From positions 744,001 through 808,000 of the forward strand of contig NZ_CP104973.1 in NCBI RefSeq assembly GCF_025452195.1: a stretch of DNA of 64,000 bases, in the 5' to 3' direction. The translations under genes and the position numbers were made by a program. Position 1 is the stretch's first letter, and each line of letters begins with the position of its first letter. The stretch is from Phyllobacterium zundukense. Lineage in GTDB: Bacteria; Pseudomonadota; Alphaproteobacteria; Rhizobiales; Rhizobiaceae. Under the pieces are notes generated by a model. That model ran no database searches and had not been told where the DNA came from. It saw only the letters and a list, made by a program, of their open reading frames with translations. Of this stretch, positions 1 to 7,260 are shown one piece after another.

Positions 1-198
1 GCCCGCAGACAGGGTCTGTGCTCAGCACATGGCAGAGAGCTTTTCTTCAGCGAGCAGGATCTGACTGATATTTGGGAAGTGATGAGGGTGGCGGCACGAG
101 ACAACATAAGGCCGGCACACGTATTCCCGTCTGAAGCGAGACTGATGGAGAAACTTCGGAAACTCACAGAAAAGAAAACACGTCGTACGGTACGCTGA
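1..198 (+). CDS. C-terminal fragment of an unidentified protein, possibly excisionase/HTH-like
   Basis: Frame 1 is open from the first base to a TGA at 196-198 and gives a basic, charged tail. It contains GRELFFSEQDLTDIWEVMR and ends KKTRRTVR. The gene starts left of the window. A 'hydrophobic FSE-x-D-hydrophobic' stretch followed by a basic tail recalls small HTH or excisionase-like proteins found beside integrases in rhizobial prophages. That likeness is from memory and weak. The 64-bp gap to the next plus-strand gene has no terminator that I can see. Confidence 0.5.
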   Translation, partial: ARRQGLCSAHGRELFFSEQDLTDIWEVMRVAARDNIRPAHVFPSEARLMEKLRKLTEKKTRRTVR

Positions 199-262
199 AT
201 ACAACTTGCATTCCTGCAGACCTGCACGCATAGATTGCATCCATTGGGTTGGGGGAATTCCT

Positions 263-709
263 ATGAAGTTCAAAATGGTGGCGCTAGCTTCTGCGTGCGC
301 TCTGACCGGCTGCATGAGCGCGAACGTGAACATGTATCCAATCCAAGGACCGCTCGCCAAACAAGTGCCGCTACCCACAGTGAAGGCCGTTGCGATGGGC
401 GTAGAGAATAACAGCGGGCCCATCAAGGCCACTCTCGCTGACGGTCAGTTGTGCAATGGCACCTGGTCGTCGGCTGCACCACGAATTGGCGCCGTCACCA
501 CAGGATCGCTCTTCAGCCTTTACGGTGGAGCTGTATACGGCTCATCCGTGACAACTGGCATCATGCCAGGCGTCAACAAGGGCCAAGCCTTCATGACTTG
601 CAATAGAGGCACCACGGTAGACGCTGAGTTTTATACGGGAAGCGGAACGGCAAGCGGATATGGAATCGCAAAGGATAGCGCAGGCAACGTTTACAAGATG
701 TTGTTCTAA
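263..709 (+). CDS. Small lipoprotein, prophage cargo
   Basis: The 148-residue product begins MKFKMVALASACALTGCMS, a type II signal peptide with lipobox LTGC at Cys16. It is predicted to be lipidated and exported. The ATG at 263 was preferred over upstream starts because a G-rich ribosome site (GGGGGAATTCCT) lies just before it and the signal peptide follows directly. The rest is rich in Gly, Thr and Ser, without a domain that I recognise. It sits on the opposite strand to the phage late genes, which fits a lysogenic-conversion (moron) gene. The function is unknown. Confidence 0.7.
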   Translation: MKFKMVALASACALTGCMSANVNMYPIQGPLAKQVPLPTVKAVAMGVENNSGPIKATLADGQLCNGTWSSAAPRIGAVTTGSLFSLYGGAVYGSSVTTGIMPGVNKGQAFMTCNRGTTVDAEFYTGSGTASGYGIAKDSAGNVYKMLF

Positions 710-711
710 GC

Positions 712-1239
712 TCAGTTATCGACTTTTTTTCTAGGTGCCGATTTCGCAACCATACGGCCTTTTTCCGCTGGACTCTTGACGGCCGGCTCTTTGTGAACAG
801 GAAGTGGTGGCAGGCTGGTCGCCGCGGCCCAATCTAAAGTGGCGAAGAGACTCCTAAAGTATGGGTAACATGCAAATACAGCTACCCGATTAAGGAAAAC
901 CATCGTGGCCTCTTCGTCGCAGTCGACCAAATTATCGTATGTAACTGCGTATTCAGCCTTACAGACAAGGGTTTTTTTCCTGCCGGTTTTAGCAGCGACT
1001 TCGAAGCCAATAAACGCCATGGCTACGCAGTCCTCATGTGAGAACTGCTGTCCACCTTTTATAACAACGTATCCAAGACTCCTGTCGGCTTCGTCAGAGA
1101 AAAATTCGGGCTTTACGTTAAATTCTACTGACGTCACTTGAACCGCCCTCAGCTGGGCAACTCCCACGACATGACTGTATTTTTCGAGCCGATCCTTTTT
1201 TTGGTCTGACGGCCCAGCTATTTCGGACTTTTTTGCCAT
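712..1239 (-). CDS. SecB-like chaperone of a toxin-antitoxin-chaperone (TAC) operon
   Basis: The product has 175 residues. The core (about 25-150) follows the SecB fold pattern: a first strand with VTSVEFNVKPEFF, then FIGFEVAAKTGRKKTLVCKAEYAVTY (quoted in parts), then an acidic turn, then a helix with FACYPYFRSL and a conserved LPPLPV near the end. SecB-like proteins of TAC modules such as M. tuberculosis Rv1957 share the YPYFR...LPPLP signature. The basic Lys/Ala tail (about 150-175) is extra. The ATG at 1239 comes one base after the stop of the antitoxin gene, so translation is probably coupled. By analogy the chaperone holds and folds the antitoxin so that it can neutralise the toxin. General export SecB is usually elsewhere on the chromosome. 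Confidence 0.75.
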   Translation of the reverse strand: MAKKSEIAGPSDQKKDRLEKYSHVVGVAQLRAVQVTSVEFNVKPEFFSDEADRSLGYVVIKGGQQFSHEDCVAMAFIGFEVAAKTGRKKTLVCKAEYAVTYDNLVDCDEEATMVFLNRVAVFACYPYFRSLFATLDWAAATSLPPLPVHKEPAVKSPAEKGRMVAKSAPRKKVDN

Positions 1240-1240
1240 G

Positions 1241-1666
1241 CTAAGCTGCTTCGAGTATGAGGTCGTCTGCGTAGTTCTCGTTCGCATATGTTTCTTGTGC
1301 GCCCCAAGCTCTGTACGCCTCGCGAGCCTGACAGGCCATAATTGCGAAACCTCTGTCCGCCGTAGCTTCGACCACACGGTTTTCGCGATCGGTGTGACGG
1401 CGCCCATACTTTACGAGCTTCGACTGGTAGTCAGCCTTGATATCCAGAACGTGCAATGCGCGCCCGACCAACTTAATCGTAGGGTTGGCTTCGGAAGAGA
1501 GGAGTTGGCTAACACGTGCACGCGTTACGCCCAGCAACTCTGCGAGACGAGCCTGCGTGATACCCTTGCTCTTCATGGCATCAAGAATAGCGAACTGAAA
1601 ATCCATCAAAGCATTTTCTTCTGCCTCGATGAAATCATACTCTGCCCGTTTTGCTACGTTCTTCAT
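1241..1666 (-). CDS. higA: HigA-like XRE antitoxin with C-terminal extension
   Basis: The product has 141 residues. Residues about 20-85 form a Cro/C1-type helix-turn-helix (AILDAMKSKGITQARLAELL, then VTRARVSQLLS). The tail of about 55 residues after the HTH is hydrophobic and aromatic and contains AYRAWGAQETYANENY. Ordinary HigA proteins lack such a tail. In TAC systems this region is the chaperone-addiction segment bound by the SecB-like partner; that role here is inferred. The ATG at 1666 overlaps the toxin stop codon (TGATG), and an AGAGGTAGGG ribosome site lies inside the toxin gene. It probably also represses the operon. Confidence 0.8.
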   Translation of the reverse strand: MKNVAKRAEYDFIEAEENALMDFQFAILDAMKSKGITQARLAELLGVTRARVSQLLSSEANPTIKLVGRALHVLDIKADYQSKLVKYGRRHTDRENRVVEATADRGFAIMACQAREAYRAWGAQETYANENYADDLILEAA

Positions 1667-2127
1667 CACCCTACCTCTTCTGATTTCTCAGCCGCCTTTT
1701 TTATTTTTTTTGGATCGGCTTTATCTTGTTTTTTGCTGGGATCGCACGCTGTTCCTACATACGCTTTCCTGCCTTTATATTGCTTGATGACGCCATATAT
1801 TCGAAATTGATACGACTTAAACTCATGTATCTGCACCGTGTTCCCAGCGCCGTCTTTCGCGCGGCCCAACGACTTGAACATCTTCTCGCCAAGAGGCTGG
1901 CCGTTCGAGAACCTTTCAAAGTACCGAGGAAGCTGCGCTGCAGATCGACGACTAGTCTCGTCCGTACGGTCGAGGAGGGCCTCGTACTCTTCCCTGGCTT
2001 CACCAAACAACCAGACATCTGCATGAGACCCGGACGCAACCAGACCTTCGCGGCCGTTGTCGGAAGCGTCTTTTCCAGGCTGTCGCCTATGAGAATGTGC
2101 ATTGCGATCGCGGCTTCTTCTGTCCAT
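1666..2127 (-). CDS. higB: HigB/RelE-like toxin (phage Gp49-like family)
   Basis: The product is up to 153 residues. The toxin fold spans about 38-150: VWLFGEAREEYEALL, then LPRYFERFSNGQPLGEKMFK, then FKSYQFRIYGVIKQYKGRK, ending in a Lys-rich helix with KKQDKADPKKIKKAA. This order fits the HigB/Gp49-like ribosome-dependent mRNA interferases. The first 37 residues are unusually basic and His-rich, and the true start could lie further in, although no in-frame ATG is available there. It is the first gene of the toxin-antitoxin-chaperone operon, the order also seen for HigB1-HigA1-Rv1957. The antitoxin gene overlaps it by one base. Confidence 0.75.
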   Translation of the reverse strand: MDRRSRDRNAHSHRRQPGKDASDNGREGLVASGSHADVWLFGEAREEYEALLDRTDETSRRSAAQLPRYFERFSNGQPLGEKMFKSLGRAKDGAGNTVQIHEFKSYQFRIYGVIKQYKGRKAYVGTACDPSKKQDKADPKKIKKAAEKSEEVG

Positions 2128-2399
2128 ATTTCACTTCAAGAGTTAAGATATGCCTAAACACGAATCAAGAGGTATGGCAATGGTTAACACATCAACTTTT
2201 CTTTATTTCGATCGAAACTACCTCAAATAGATTAGATTTGTATTTGCACTATCGCATAAATGTAACAACTTTCCATGAAAGCTTTGAACCATCAACAGAA
2301 ACTATGTGCTTGAGAAACCATAAGTTTTTGCATCATCGGTTCGCCCCACATCCACACAATGATCACCCCCCCCCGTGCAAATTCAGGGCTCATAGACTA

Positions 2400-2431
2400 G
2401 ACGGTGAGCGCCAAACCTCACCGTCATTTTT
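2400..2431 (+). terminator. Rho-independent terminator
   Basis: A perfect 9-bp stem (GACGGTGAG / CTCACCGTC, loop of 8) is followed by ATTTTT. The T run is only on the plus-strand side. No convincing gene ends just upstream on the plus strand (2130-2400 is A+T-rich and shows only shadow frames), so it may end an untranslated transcript. Confidence 0.65.
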
Positions 2432-2563
2432 AATTGAAATCTGTGTATAGGATGAGCCGTAGGCCTTTAGTCCGTATTGCCACTGCCAATTGAAGGGCAG
2501 TTTGGAAGCGTCGGCTCCCCCGGGCCGGCAACGCCTGCCAAAGAGGATACCGCTTCTTTTTCA

Positions 2564-2620
2564 CAGCAGGCCCAACGAGGCTCGAACCTCTGGTAATTTG
2601 CGTTCTGGAGGATCGGGCCT
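2564..2620 (-). other. Shortened tRNA-like sequence or tRNA relic
   Basis: On the minus strand AGGCCCG (2620-2614) pairs over 7 bases with TGGGCCT (2574-2568). This is followed by G-CTG, resembling an acceptor stem plus a degenerate CCA. Just before the 3' half is GAGGTTCGAGCCTC, which looks like a T-arm core. Only 39 bases lie between the acceptor halves, against about 59 in a full tRNA, and the T stem does not pair in the normal register. It is therefore not a functional canonical tRNA. It could be a decayed phage tRNA or an attachment-site relic. Confidence 0.3.
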
Positions 2621-2727
2621 CACCTTTTGTTAACCATACAGGCGCACGCTTTGCACTGACTATAGTGCCCACTTTGTCGGCACCCGGCCTGCTATCGTTG
2701 TTGTGCGTATGTGACAGGCAGGTCGGG

Positions 2728-2862
2728 ATGTTCTATCCAGATTGGGAGATGGTGCCCGTAATGCGTAAGAATGACATGACCCGCTTATCTGTGTTCGACT
2801 TAATTTTCATTGTTTCGGCCGTCGCCTCTTTGTCGGTTCTCTGCTGGTTCTTCCCGTCATAG
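2728..2862 (+). CDS. Possible small membrane protein
   Basis: The 44-residue frame ends in a strongly hydrophobic helix (VFDLIFIVSAVASLSVLCWF). Possible starts are ATG 2728 (after GCAGGTCGGG), 2749 or 2761. Its stop overlaps the stop of the convergent phage gene by 6 bp, a tight packing also seen for the 3422-3754 and 3755-5782 pair. There is no homology that I recognise, and it could be spurious. Confidence 0.35.
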   Translation: MFYPDWEMVPVMRKNDMTRLSVFDLIFIVSAVASLSVLCWFFPS

Positions 2863-3141
2863 CCGCGCCGCCTCGGTAAAGAACTGATCAACCTGCTCTT
2901 CCGTAAACCCGAGCGCGTCAAACCCGAGCACCAGCATTTCATCTGTCCGGACGAATGAACCCGATTCTTCGAAGGCTATTTGGACAAGCTCCGGCTGAGA
3001 GGCGATCCAAGTCTCCACCTGCGCACTCAAACCCGAAATGGCGAGTTGCATCTTGAATTGTCTACGAGAGACGGTAGAGGGCACTGATGCGCGTGCCTTA
3101 TCTTCCGCCGTGATCAGTTTCGACCAATCTATGTTATTCAC
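2857..3141 (-). CDS. Phage tail-associated hypothetical protein
   Basis: The 94-residue product begins MNNIDWSKLITAEDKARA and ends LGFTEEQVDQFFTEAARL. The GTG start at 3141 has a strong GGAGGAG ribosome site. Proteins with a 'W-x-K-L-I-T-A-E-D-K' head and a short helical C-terminus are common downstream of tail genes in temperate phages, but I cannot assign a role. It lies downstream of the tape measure gene on the same strand, which supports a tail-region origin. The preceding frame (stop at 3134-3136) overlaps its start by 8 bp. Confidence 0.6.
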   Translation of the reverse strand: MNNIDWSKLITAEDKARASVPSTVSRRQFKMQLAISGLSAQVETWIASQPELVQIAFEESGSFVRTDEMLVLGFDALGFTEEQVDQFFTEAARL

Positions 3142-3317
3142 TTTCGGGCTCCTCCGATGGAATTGCTACCGCCCCGTCGGGCGCGTTCAGTATCGGTTCC
3201 GGGAATGCGACGATTGGCGAAGGGTTAGGCCCGTGAGGAAGGAGCAACGTAGTCGGCTTCCCATTGGGCGTGCGCAGGACACGGCTTCTCGGCCGCCGTT
3301 TTCACGTCGTTGTTCAT
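3134..3317 (-). pseudogene. Small phage gene apparently split by a frameshift
   Basis: An ATG at 3317 with ribosome site AAGGAATCC opens MNNDVKTAAEKP and then runs out at a TAA (3225-3227). A second frame open from about 3300 reads RVLRTPNGKPTTLLLPHGPN and ends with AIPSEEPESE at 3134, overlapping the next gene by 8 bp as operon genes often do. Neither half is a good gene alone: the second has no ATG or GTG. Joined near 3283 they make a coherent protein of about 60 residues. A one-base deletion, or a sequencing error, would explain this. Confidence 0.4.
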
Positions 3318-3421
3318 GTTGGATTCCTTGATTTTTCAGCCGATCGATTCAAATTCGAGAGAGTTTGAGCGGCAAGTTTTTACAGTTCGGTGGTGAAATC
3401 GCGCGTGGGGAGTACGTGCCA

Positions 3422-3754
3422 ATGTCGCCGTGGAAAAAGAGTTCAGCAGAGATTGTCGAGTTCAACTCGGTGCGGTATCGGCGCAAGGTCAGGTCGTACT
3501 ACGATAGGGTGCGATCAGTACTTAGCTTCGCGTTCAAGCTCTGTGTATTAGCAATGGCTGGCATCGGGCTATATATTGCGAGTTCGTTCGAACCTCCCGA
3601 GTATTCTAGCGCAAGCAGCCTGATTACCCGGCCATCATACGTTCCGCGGACCTGCAGGACGGCCCAACCTTCCGCACGTCGTGGTCAGCCAGGTTATTTT
3701 GCGCACCTCGATCGCGATAAGGATGGCATTTCCTGCGAGCCCCGGCCGAGGTAG
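3422..3754 (+). CDS. Membrane-anchored excalibur calcium-binding domain protein
   Basis: The product has 110 residues. A basic N-terminus is followed by one transmembrane helix (about 31-53, SFAFKLCVLAMAGIGLYIAS), a spacer, and a C-terminal excalibur motif with CRTAQPSARRGQPGYFAHLD, then RDKDGISCEP. The DxDxDG loop and paired cysteines are typical of that extracellular domain. ATG 3422 has GGGGAG upstream; an in-frame TTG at 3365 would add 19 residues. Its TAG touches the stop of the convergent tape measure gene. It is plus-strand cargo within the prophage, probably facing the periplasm. Confidence 0.7.
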   Translation: MSPWKKSSAEIVEFNSVRYRRKVRSYYDRVRSVLSFAFKLCVLAMAGIGLYIASSFEPPEYSSASSLITRPSYVPRTCRTAQPSARRGQPGYFAHLDRDKDGISCEPRPR

Positions 3755-5782
3755 CTATCTCAACTTCACATTCGATTGATTGGCCTTGCGAACGGTGGCA
3801 ACGATGGTCGCAGGAAGCTCTCGCCTCATCTGTGCGAGTGCCTGTTCGGTTCGTGCCACGGCTTCTACGGAGGCGCCGCGGTTGTCGATTGTGGGATTAA
3901 AGTTCACCACGACACTCTGGCCACCGCCGCTTACGCCTCGCAGTGGCGGCATGCTCGGGGCGGTCAGTCGATGGTTCGGGATGATTTGCGCACCTTTCGG
4001 CACATTCATGAGTTCGGGGCCCTTTTCTCCCACCCATGCTAGGCCGCCAGGTGCATTGTTCGTGCCACCTGCAAACCCCATAATTTTGCCGAGGCCCGAG
4101 AAGATGTTGCCGAAAGAGCCGCCAGCGTCATTTCCGGATGCTGGTTTGAACAGTGAATCAAAAGCCTGATTGAGCAGCATGTCTCCAAGCTTCTTCGCCA
4201 GATCTGACAATGCGTCGCCAAGACTTTTCGCACCTGTAATCGCGTCGATCGCACCGCTTTTGAATGTATCGTAAAACTCGCCAGCAGCTTGCTCTGACTT
4301 ATCTTGCGCATCCTGAACTTTGCGGAGCTCATTGGCCTGGTTGGCATACGCGGCCGACACCTCGTCGATTTTAGCCTTCTGATCGTCGGACAACTTGATG
4401 TTCTCGAGGTCCGTCTGGCCTTTTCTACGGGCCTCTTCGCGAAGGTCAGCCAGAGCGGACTGCTCTAGGTCAAGTGCCATGCGTCGGCGTTCTTGTGCCT
4501 CGTAGCCTTTGCCCACCATGGCTGTTTCTTCGGCTAAAGCGGCAGTTCGGTCCTTCGTGGCCTGTATGTCGTCGTTGAATCTACTGTCTGCAGTCTTCTT
4601 TACCGCTGGTGCGCCTTTCGCCTTTGTGGCCTTCGCGGGCACCTTATAATCCGCCAACGACACAGGGCGGATTGGTTTTCCGCCTGTTACGTCGAGCGTG
4701 GTGCCTGGTTTGTCCTCAGTCGCAGTAGCGCCAAACGCATCATTAATGCGCTGTTGAATCTGACGGTCAGAACGATACGGCGTGGCGCCAAGCGATCGGC
4801 CTACCTCGTCAAGGCCCGTGGCAGCACCGAACGCAGCGGACATCTCAAGGGCAGCTGTAGTGACAGCGCTGACCCACCCATGAAGTTTTTCCAAGGGCCC
4901 GACGAGCGAATTGATGATGTTGCCGGACTCTTTCATAGCTCTGGCCATCCTGTCGATGGTTTGTGCTAGAAGGACCGCTGCATCCGAATTGTTATCGAAC
5001 TGGCGGGCGGTATCGATCAGGATATTCTGAAGACGAGTAAAACCCTGCGAAACCGTTAGCTGCGAACCGCCGACCTTATCTTGCAGTGTGCTGGCGCCTG
5101 CCTCGAATGCACGGAAGAACGCTTTGGACGACACCTTCCCATCCTTCACCAGGCGGGTTAGCGCCGAGACCGAGCCGCCAGCTTCCTTGAGACCGGCCGC
5201 TGTTGCCTGCAGGAGGGGCTGGGCGCCATCCAGCAAGGAATTGTACTCCTCTGCTTGAACAACGCCATTGCCGAGTGCCTGGGACAATTGCAGGAGTGCG
5301 CCACTAGCTTCTTGCGCCGAGGTACCGCCAACGCGCAACGACAGTGCAACGTTGTCTGTGAACTTGAGCAACTCCTGCTGACTCACGCCCAAATCCGTGG
5401 CGGACTGCGAGGCGCGTCCGTACAGTGTTACTAGATCCTCGATCGGCGCGGCGTTCTTCTGCGCGCTGGCGAACAGACTGTCATACACAACGTTAAGCTG
5501 CTCACCAGATTGGCCGGCAACCTTAAGGGCGTTGGAAATACGCGTCGACGTATCAATAAGCGACTGAGCACCCTTCAGTGCGCCAGCCGCTGCAAACGCT
5601 CCAGCAAAACCCTTGCCTGCAGAGGCAAAGGACGCCGACAAGTTGCTGTTCATCTTTTTAGCTCGCGCCTCGACTGCACGCATTTGTTTGTTCGAGATGC
5701 CGTTCGCGCGATTCATCGCGTTTTCGAATTTTTTGATATCGGCCGATAACGAAACGACGAGAGCTTGAAGGTCCTGAGCCAT
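3755..5782 (-). CDS. Phage tail tape measure protein
   Basis: The product has 675 residues. The N-terminal half (about 60-250) matches the tape measure N-terminal domain, with LKVAGQSGEQLNVVYDSLFA, then YGRASQSATDLGVSQQELL, GALLQLSQALGNGVVQAEEY and SSKAFFRAFEAG. Hydrophobic and coiled segments follow. The end carries GGLAWVGEKGPELMNVPKGA, common in lambda-like tape measure C-termini. Size predicts a short siphovirus tail (roughly 100 nm by the usual 0.15 nm per residue rule). The start MAQDLQALVVSL at 5782 overlaps the preceding stop (TAATG). An intact reading frame among missing structural genes is notable. Confidence 0.9.
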   Translation of the reverse strand: MAQDLQALVVSLSADIKKFENAMNRANGISNKQMRAVEARAKKMNSNLSASFASAGKGFAGAFAAAGALKGAQSLIDTSTRISNALKVAGQSGEQLNVVYDSLFASAQKNAAPIEDLVTLYGRASQSATDLGVSQQELLKFTDNVALSLRVGGTSAQEASGALLQLSQALGNGVVQAEEYNSLLDGAQPLLQATAAGLKEAGGSVSALTRLVKDGKVSSKAFFRAFEAGASTLQDKVGGSQLTVSQGFTRLQNILIDTARQFDNNSDAAVLLAQTIDRMARAMKESGNIINSLVGPLEKLHGWVSAVTTAALEMSAAFGAATGLDEVGRSLGATPYRSDRQIQQRINDAFGATATEDKPGTTLDVTGGKPIRPVSLADYKVPAKATKAKGAPAVKKTADSRFNDDIQATKDRTAALAEETAMVGKGYEAQERRRMALDLEQSALADLREEARRKGQTDLENIKLSDDQKAKIDEVSAAYANQANELRKVQDAQDKSEQAAGEFYDTFKSGAIDAITGAKSLGDALSDLAKKLGDMLLNQAFDSLFKPASGNDAGGSFGNIFSGLGKIMGFAGGTNNAPGGLAWVGEKGPELMNVPKGAQIIPNHRLTAPSMPPLRGVSGGGQSVVVNFNPTIDNRGASVEAVARTEQALAQMRRELPATIVATVRKANQSNVKLR

Positions 5783-5976
5783 TACTGCTCGCCTCGCGGT
5801 GCGGCCCATGCCAACAAGAAGCATGTTGCATCGGCCTTACGGCCAGTGTCTGCACCCCACAGCGCAAGCGCCTGAGTGATAAACGCATCCGCAACGGTAG
5901 TTGGCTCGATATCGCCGGCAACAAGTCGATCGATGAGACGGTGGGCACCGCGTGTTGCGGTTTCAAATTGAGTCAT
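5782..5976 (-). CDS. Small phage protein upstream of tape measure
   Basis: The 64-residue product begins MTQFETATRGAHRLIDRLVA and contains ADAFITQALALWGADTG. The ATG at 5976 is chosen because GGAGAAGAAG precedes it; an upstream in-frame ATG (5994) lacks such a site. The stop overlaps the tape measure start. Its position matches that of tail assembly chaperones, but size and sequence do not let me claim that. Probably a tail morphogenesis accessory. Confidence 0.6.
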   Translation of the reverse strand: MTQFETATRGAHRLIDRLVAGDIEPTTVADAFITQALALWGADTGRKADATCFLLAWAAPRGEQ

Positions 5977-6125
5977 GGATTTCTTCTTCTCCATATGAAA
6001 GGCCCGCTCGATGGCGGGCAAAGATGGTTAATAATTGGAGCTAGGTCCAAGTGACTAAATCGTAGTGTTTGCTCTGTTGGTAACGGAGTGTTAAGGATTG
6101 TTACGTCCGCAAAAGCGGCACGCCT

Positions 6126-6392
6126 ATGTTGAAAATACTTGTATCGTCATCGATACACTTCAAATTCAAAGGAAAGCATGTGCCAGACCCAGAACACGGC
6201 CTCATCGGCCGCGGACAAACAGTATTAATGGCGATTCTACTAGTTGGCGTATTAACTCTATCTTGGAGTGTGGGCGCATGGTTGGCCCCGACCAATGACG
6301 ATACTGCCATTGAAACTTACGCCTCTGAGGCGGGGATAGACCTCACCGGAACAAATCCTCATCAGGATCCGCAGCTTCAGGCGACCAACTGA
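6126..6392 (+). CDS. Small membrane protein
   Basis: The 88-residue frame has one clear transmembrane helix (about 34-53, MAILLVGVLTLSWSVGAWLA) and an acidic tail. ATG 6126 lacks a strong ribosome site. The last 50 bases overlap the 3' end of the convergent gene at 6343-6717. It has the pattern of other plus-strand cargo in this prophage. No family is recognised. Confidence 0.45.
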   Translation: MLKILVSSSIHFKFKGKHVPDPEHGLIGRGQTVLMAILLVGVLTLSWSVGAWLAPTNDDTAIETYASEAGIDLTGTNPHQDPQLQATN

Positions 6393-6717
6393 TCTTGCCC
6401 GCACTGACGGGCGTCGCGCCAAGCTGACCAAGAACTTGCCTCAAAAGCTGCATTCCTGGGACGCCGAGTGTGCCAGCCTGCATACTGGCCTGGAGATGAG
6501 CGGCCAATGCAACGATGCAGCGATGACTGCGGTTCAGCCAAGGCAGGCGGTTGGCCATGTCATGCCAAGCCTCGCTTTGCGGCTTGTTCAGCCAAAACGG
6601 AGGCGAGCCAAGGCCCTCCGCAACGTTAGGCTCAGTTCGGTTGCGATAACGCTGCGGATTCTTTGCGATTGCACCCGATAAACGGGCTGCTGCAAGTGGT
6701 TTACGAGGTGGTGCCAT
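6343..6717 (-). CDS. Terminase small-subunit-like phage protein
   Basis: The product has 124 residues. A basic start (MAPPRKPLAAARLSGAIAKN) is followed by PPFWLNKPQSEAWHDMANRL, PWLNRSHRCIVALAAHLQAS, then LLRQVLGQLGATPVSAGKI and an acidic end. This matches my memory of phage small-terminase-like proteins that precede large terminases. No large terminase follows here, and the gene sits downstream of the capsid gene, which is unusual. ATG 6717 was chosen because residues upstream in the longer frame look non-coding. Confidence 0.55.
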   Translation of the reverse strand: MAPPRKPLAAARLSGAIAKNPQRYRNRTEPNVAEGLGSPPFWLNKPQSEAWHDMANRLPWLNRSHRCIVALAAHLQASMQAGTLGVPGMQLLRQVLGQLGATPVSAGKISWSPEAADPDEDLFR

Positions 6718-6855
6718 AAGCTTGACCCATTGTTTGATACGTGGAAATGCGCGCGATGCGGGGGCACAGGTCCGCGGAAACGACCAAGCGACGAGTTGCG
6801 AGGCACCCCCGGCCATGCCACTCTGAGACTGCGTAAGCATAACGGGAGATTCGCG

Positions 6856-7116
6856 GTGTCAGACTGGAATGCAGAAGAGTTCTACGAGGAGAACAGACAG
6901 AACGAAGCGACCTTCATCATAGCAACTCAACCCATGCATGAAGACCTTAGATCTACGCTGAACGTTGTGCTTTCACAGATATTGCATATGAAGATTGGTG
7001 GTTATGGATGTCTCGGTGTGGTACATACTGATGAGGGCGACGTCCATTTATCGCCAGAACAGTATGCTGATCTGCTTCGCATGCAGCAACGGTTCGAGGA
7101 CGAGCAGCTAACCTGA
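6856..7116 (+). CDS. Hypothetical cargo protein
   Basis: The 86-residue acidic product contains NAEEFYEENRQNEATFIIAT and ends LLRMQQRFEDEQLT. The GTG at 6856 has CGGGAG eight bases upstream; the longer frame from 6730 overlaps the opposite-strand gene. It looks like a compact alpha/beta protein without membrane segments. No family recognised. It lies between two minus-strand phage genes. Confidence 0.55.
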   Translation: MSDWNAEEFYEENRQNEATFIIATQPMHEDLRSTLNVVLSQILHMKIGGYGCLGVVHTDEGDVHLSPEQYADLLRMQQRFEDEQLT

Positions 7117-7183
7117 GTTGTAAGAAGAAGACGCCGCGCGCAAGGCCTAAGCCAAGGGGACTCGCGCAGCGCCGTGCTCAAGA

Positions 7184-7221
7184 TGAATGAAGGAAGAAAG
7201 GTTATGGCGGGCCTTCATTCA
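7184..7221. repeat. Perfect 10-bp inverted repeat between convergent genes
   Basis: TGAATGAAGG (7184-7193) pairs with CCTTCATTCA (7212-7221) across an 18-base loop. It lies between the ends of the plus-strand gene at 6856 and the minus-strand capsid gene. No T run follows on either strand, so it is a weak terminator candidate or an mRNA-stabilising hairpin. Confidence 0.4.
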
Positions 7222-7260
7222 CCGCGACCGAGCAGGTCGTCAACACCCCCCGCCGAATAG

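Noticed and set aside
1755-2102. 115-residue frame in another register of the toxin gene
   Set aside because: Its first part looks protein-like (MHILIGDSLEKTLPTTAAKV), but the HigB-like core is clearly in the 1666-2127 frame and the rest is Arg/Ser-rich shadow.
2097-2450. 117-residue plus-strand frame before the terminator at 2400
   Set aside because: It overlaps the TAC promoter region, has no family-like pattern and runs through the terminator hairpin.
2430-2672. 80-residue minus-strand frame across the tRNA-like sequence
   Set aside because: It reads through the inverted repeat and tRNA-like stem, has no ribosome site and a composition typical of chance frames.
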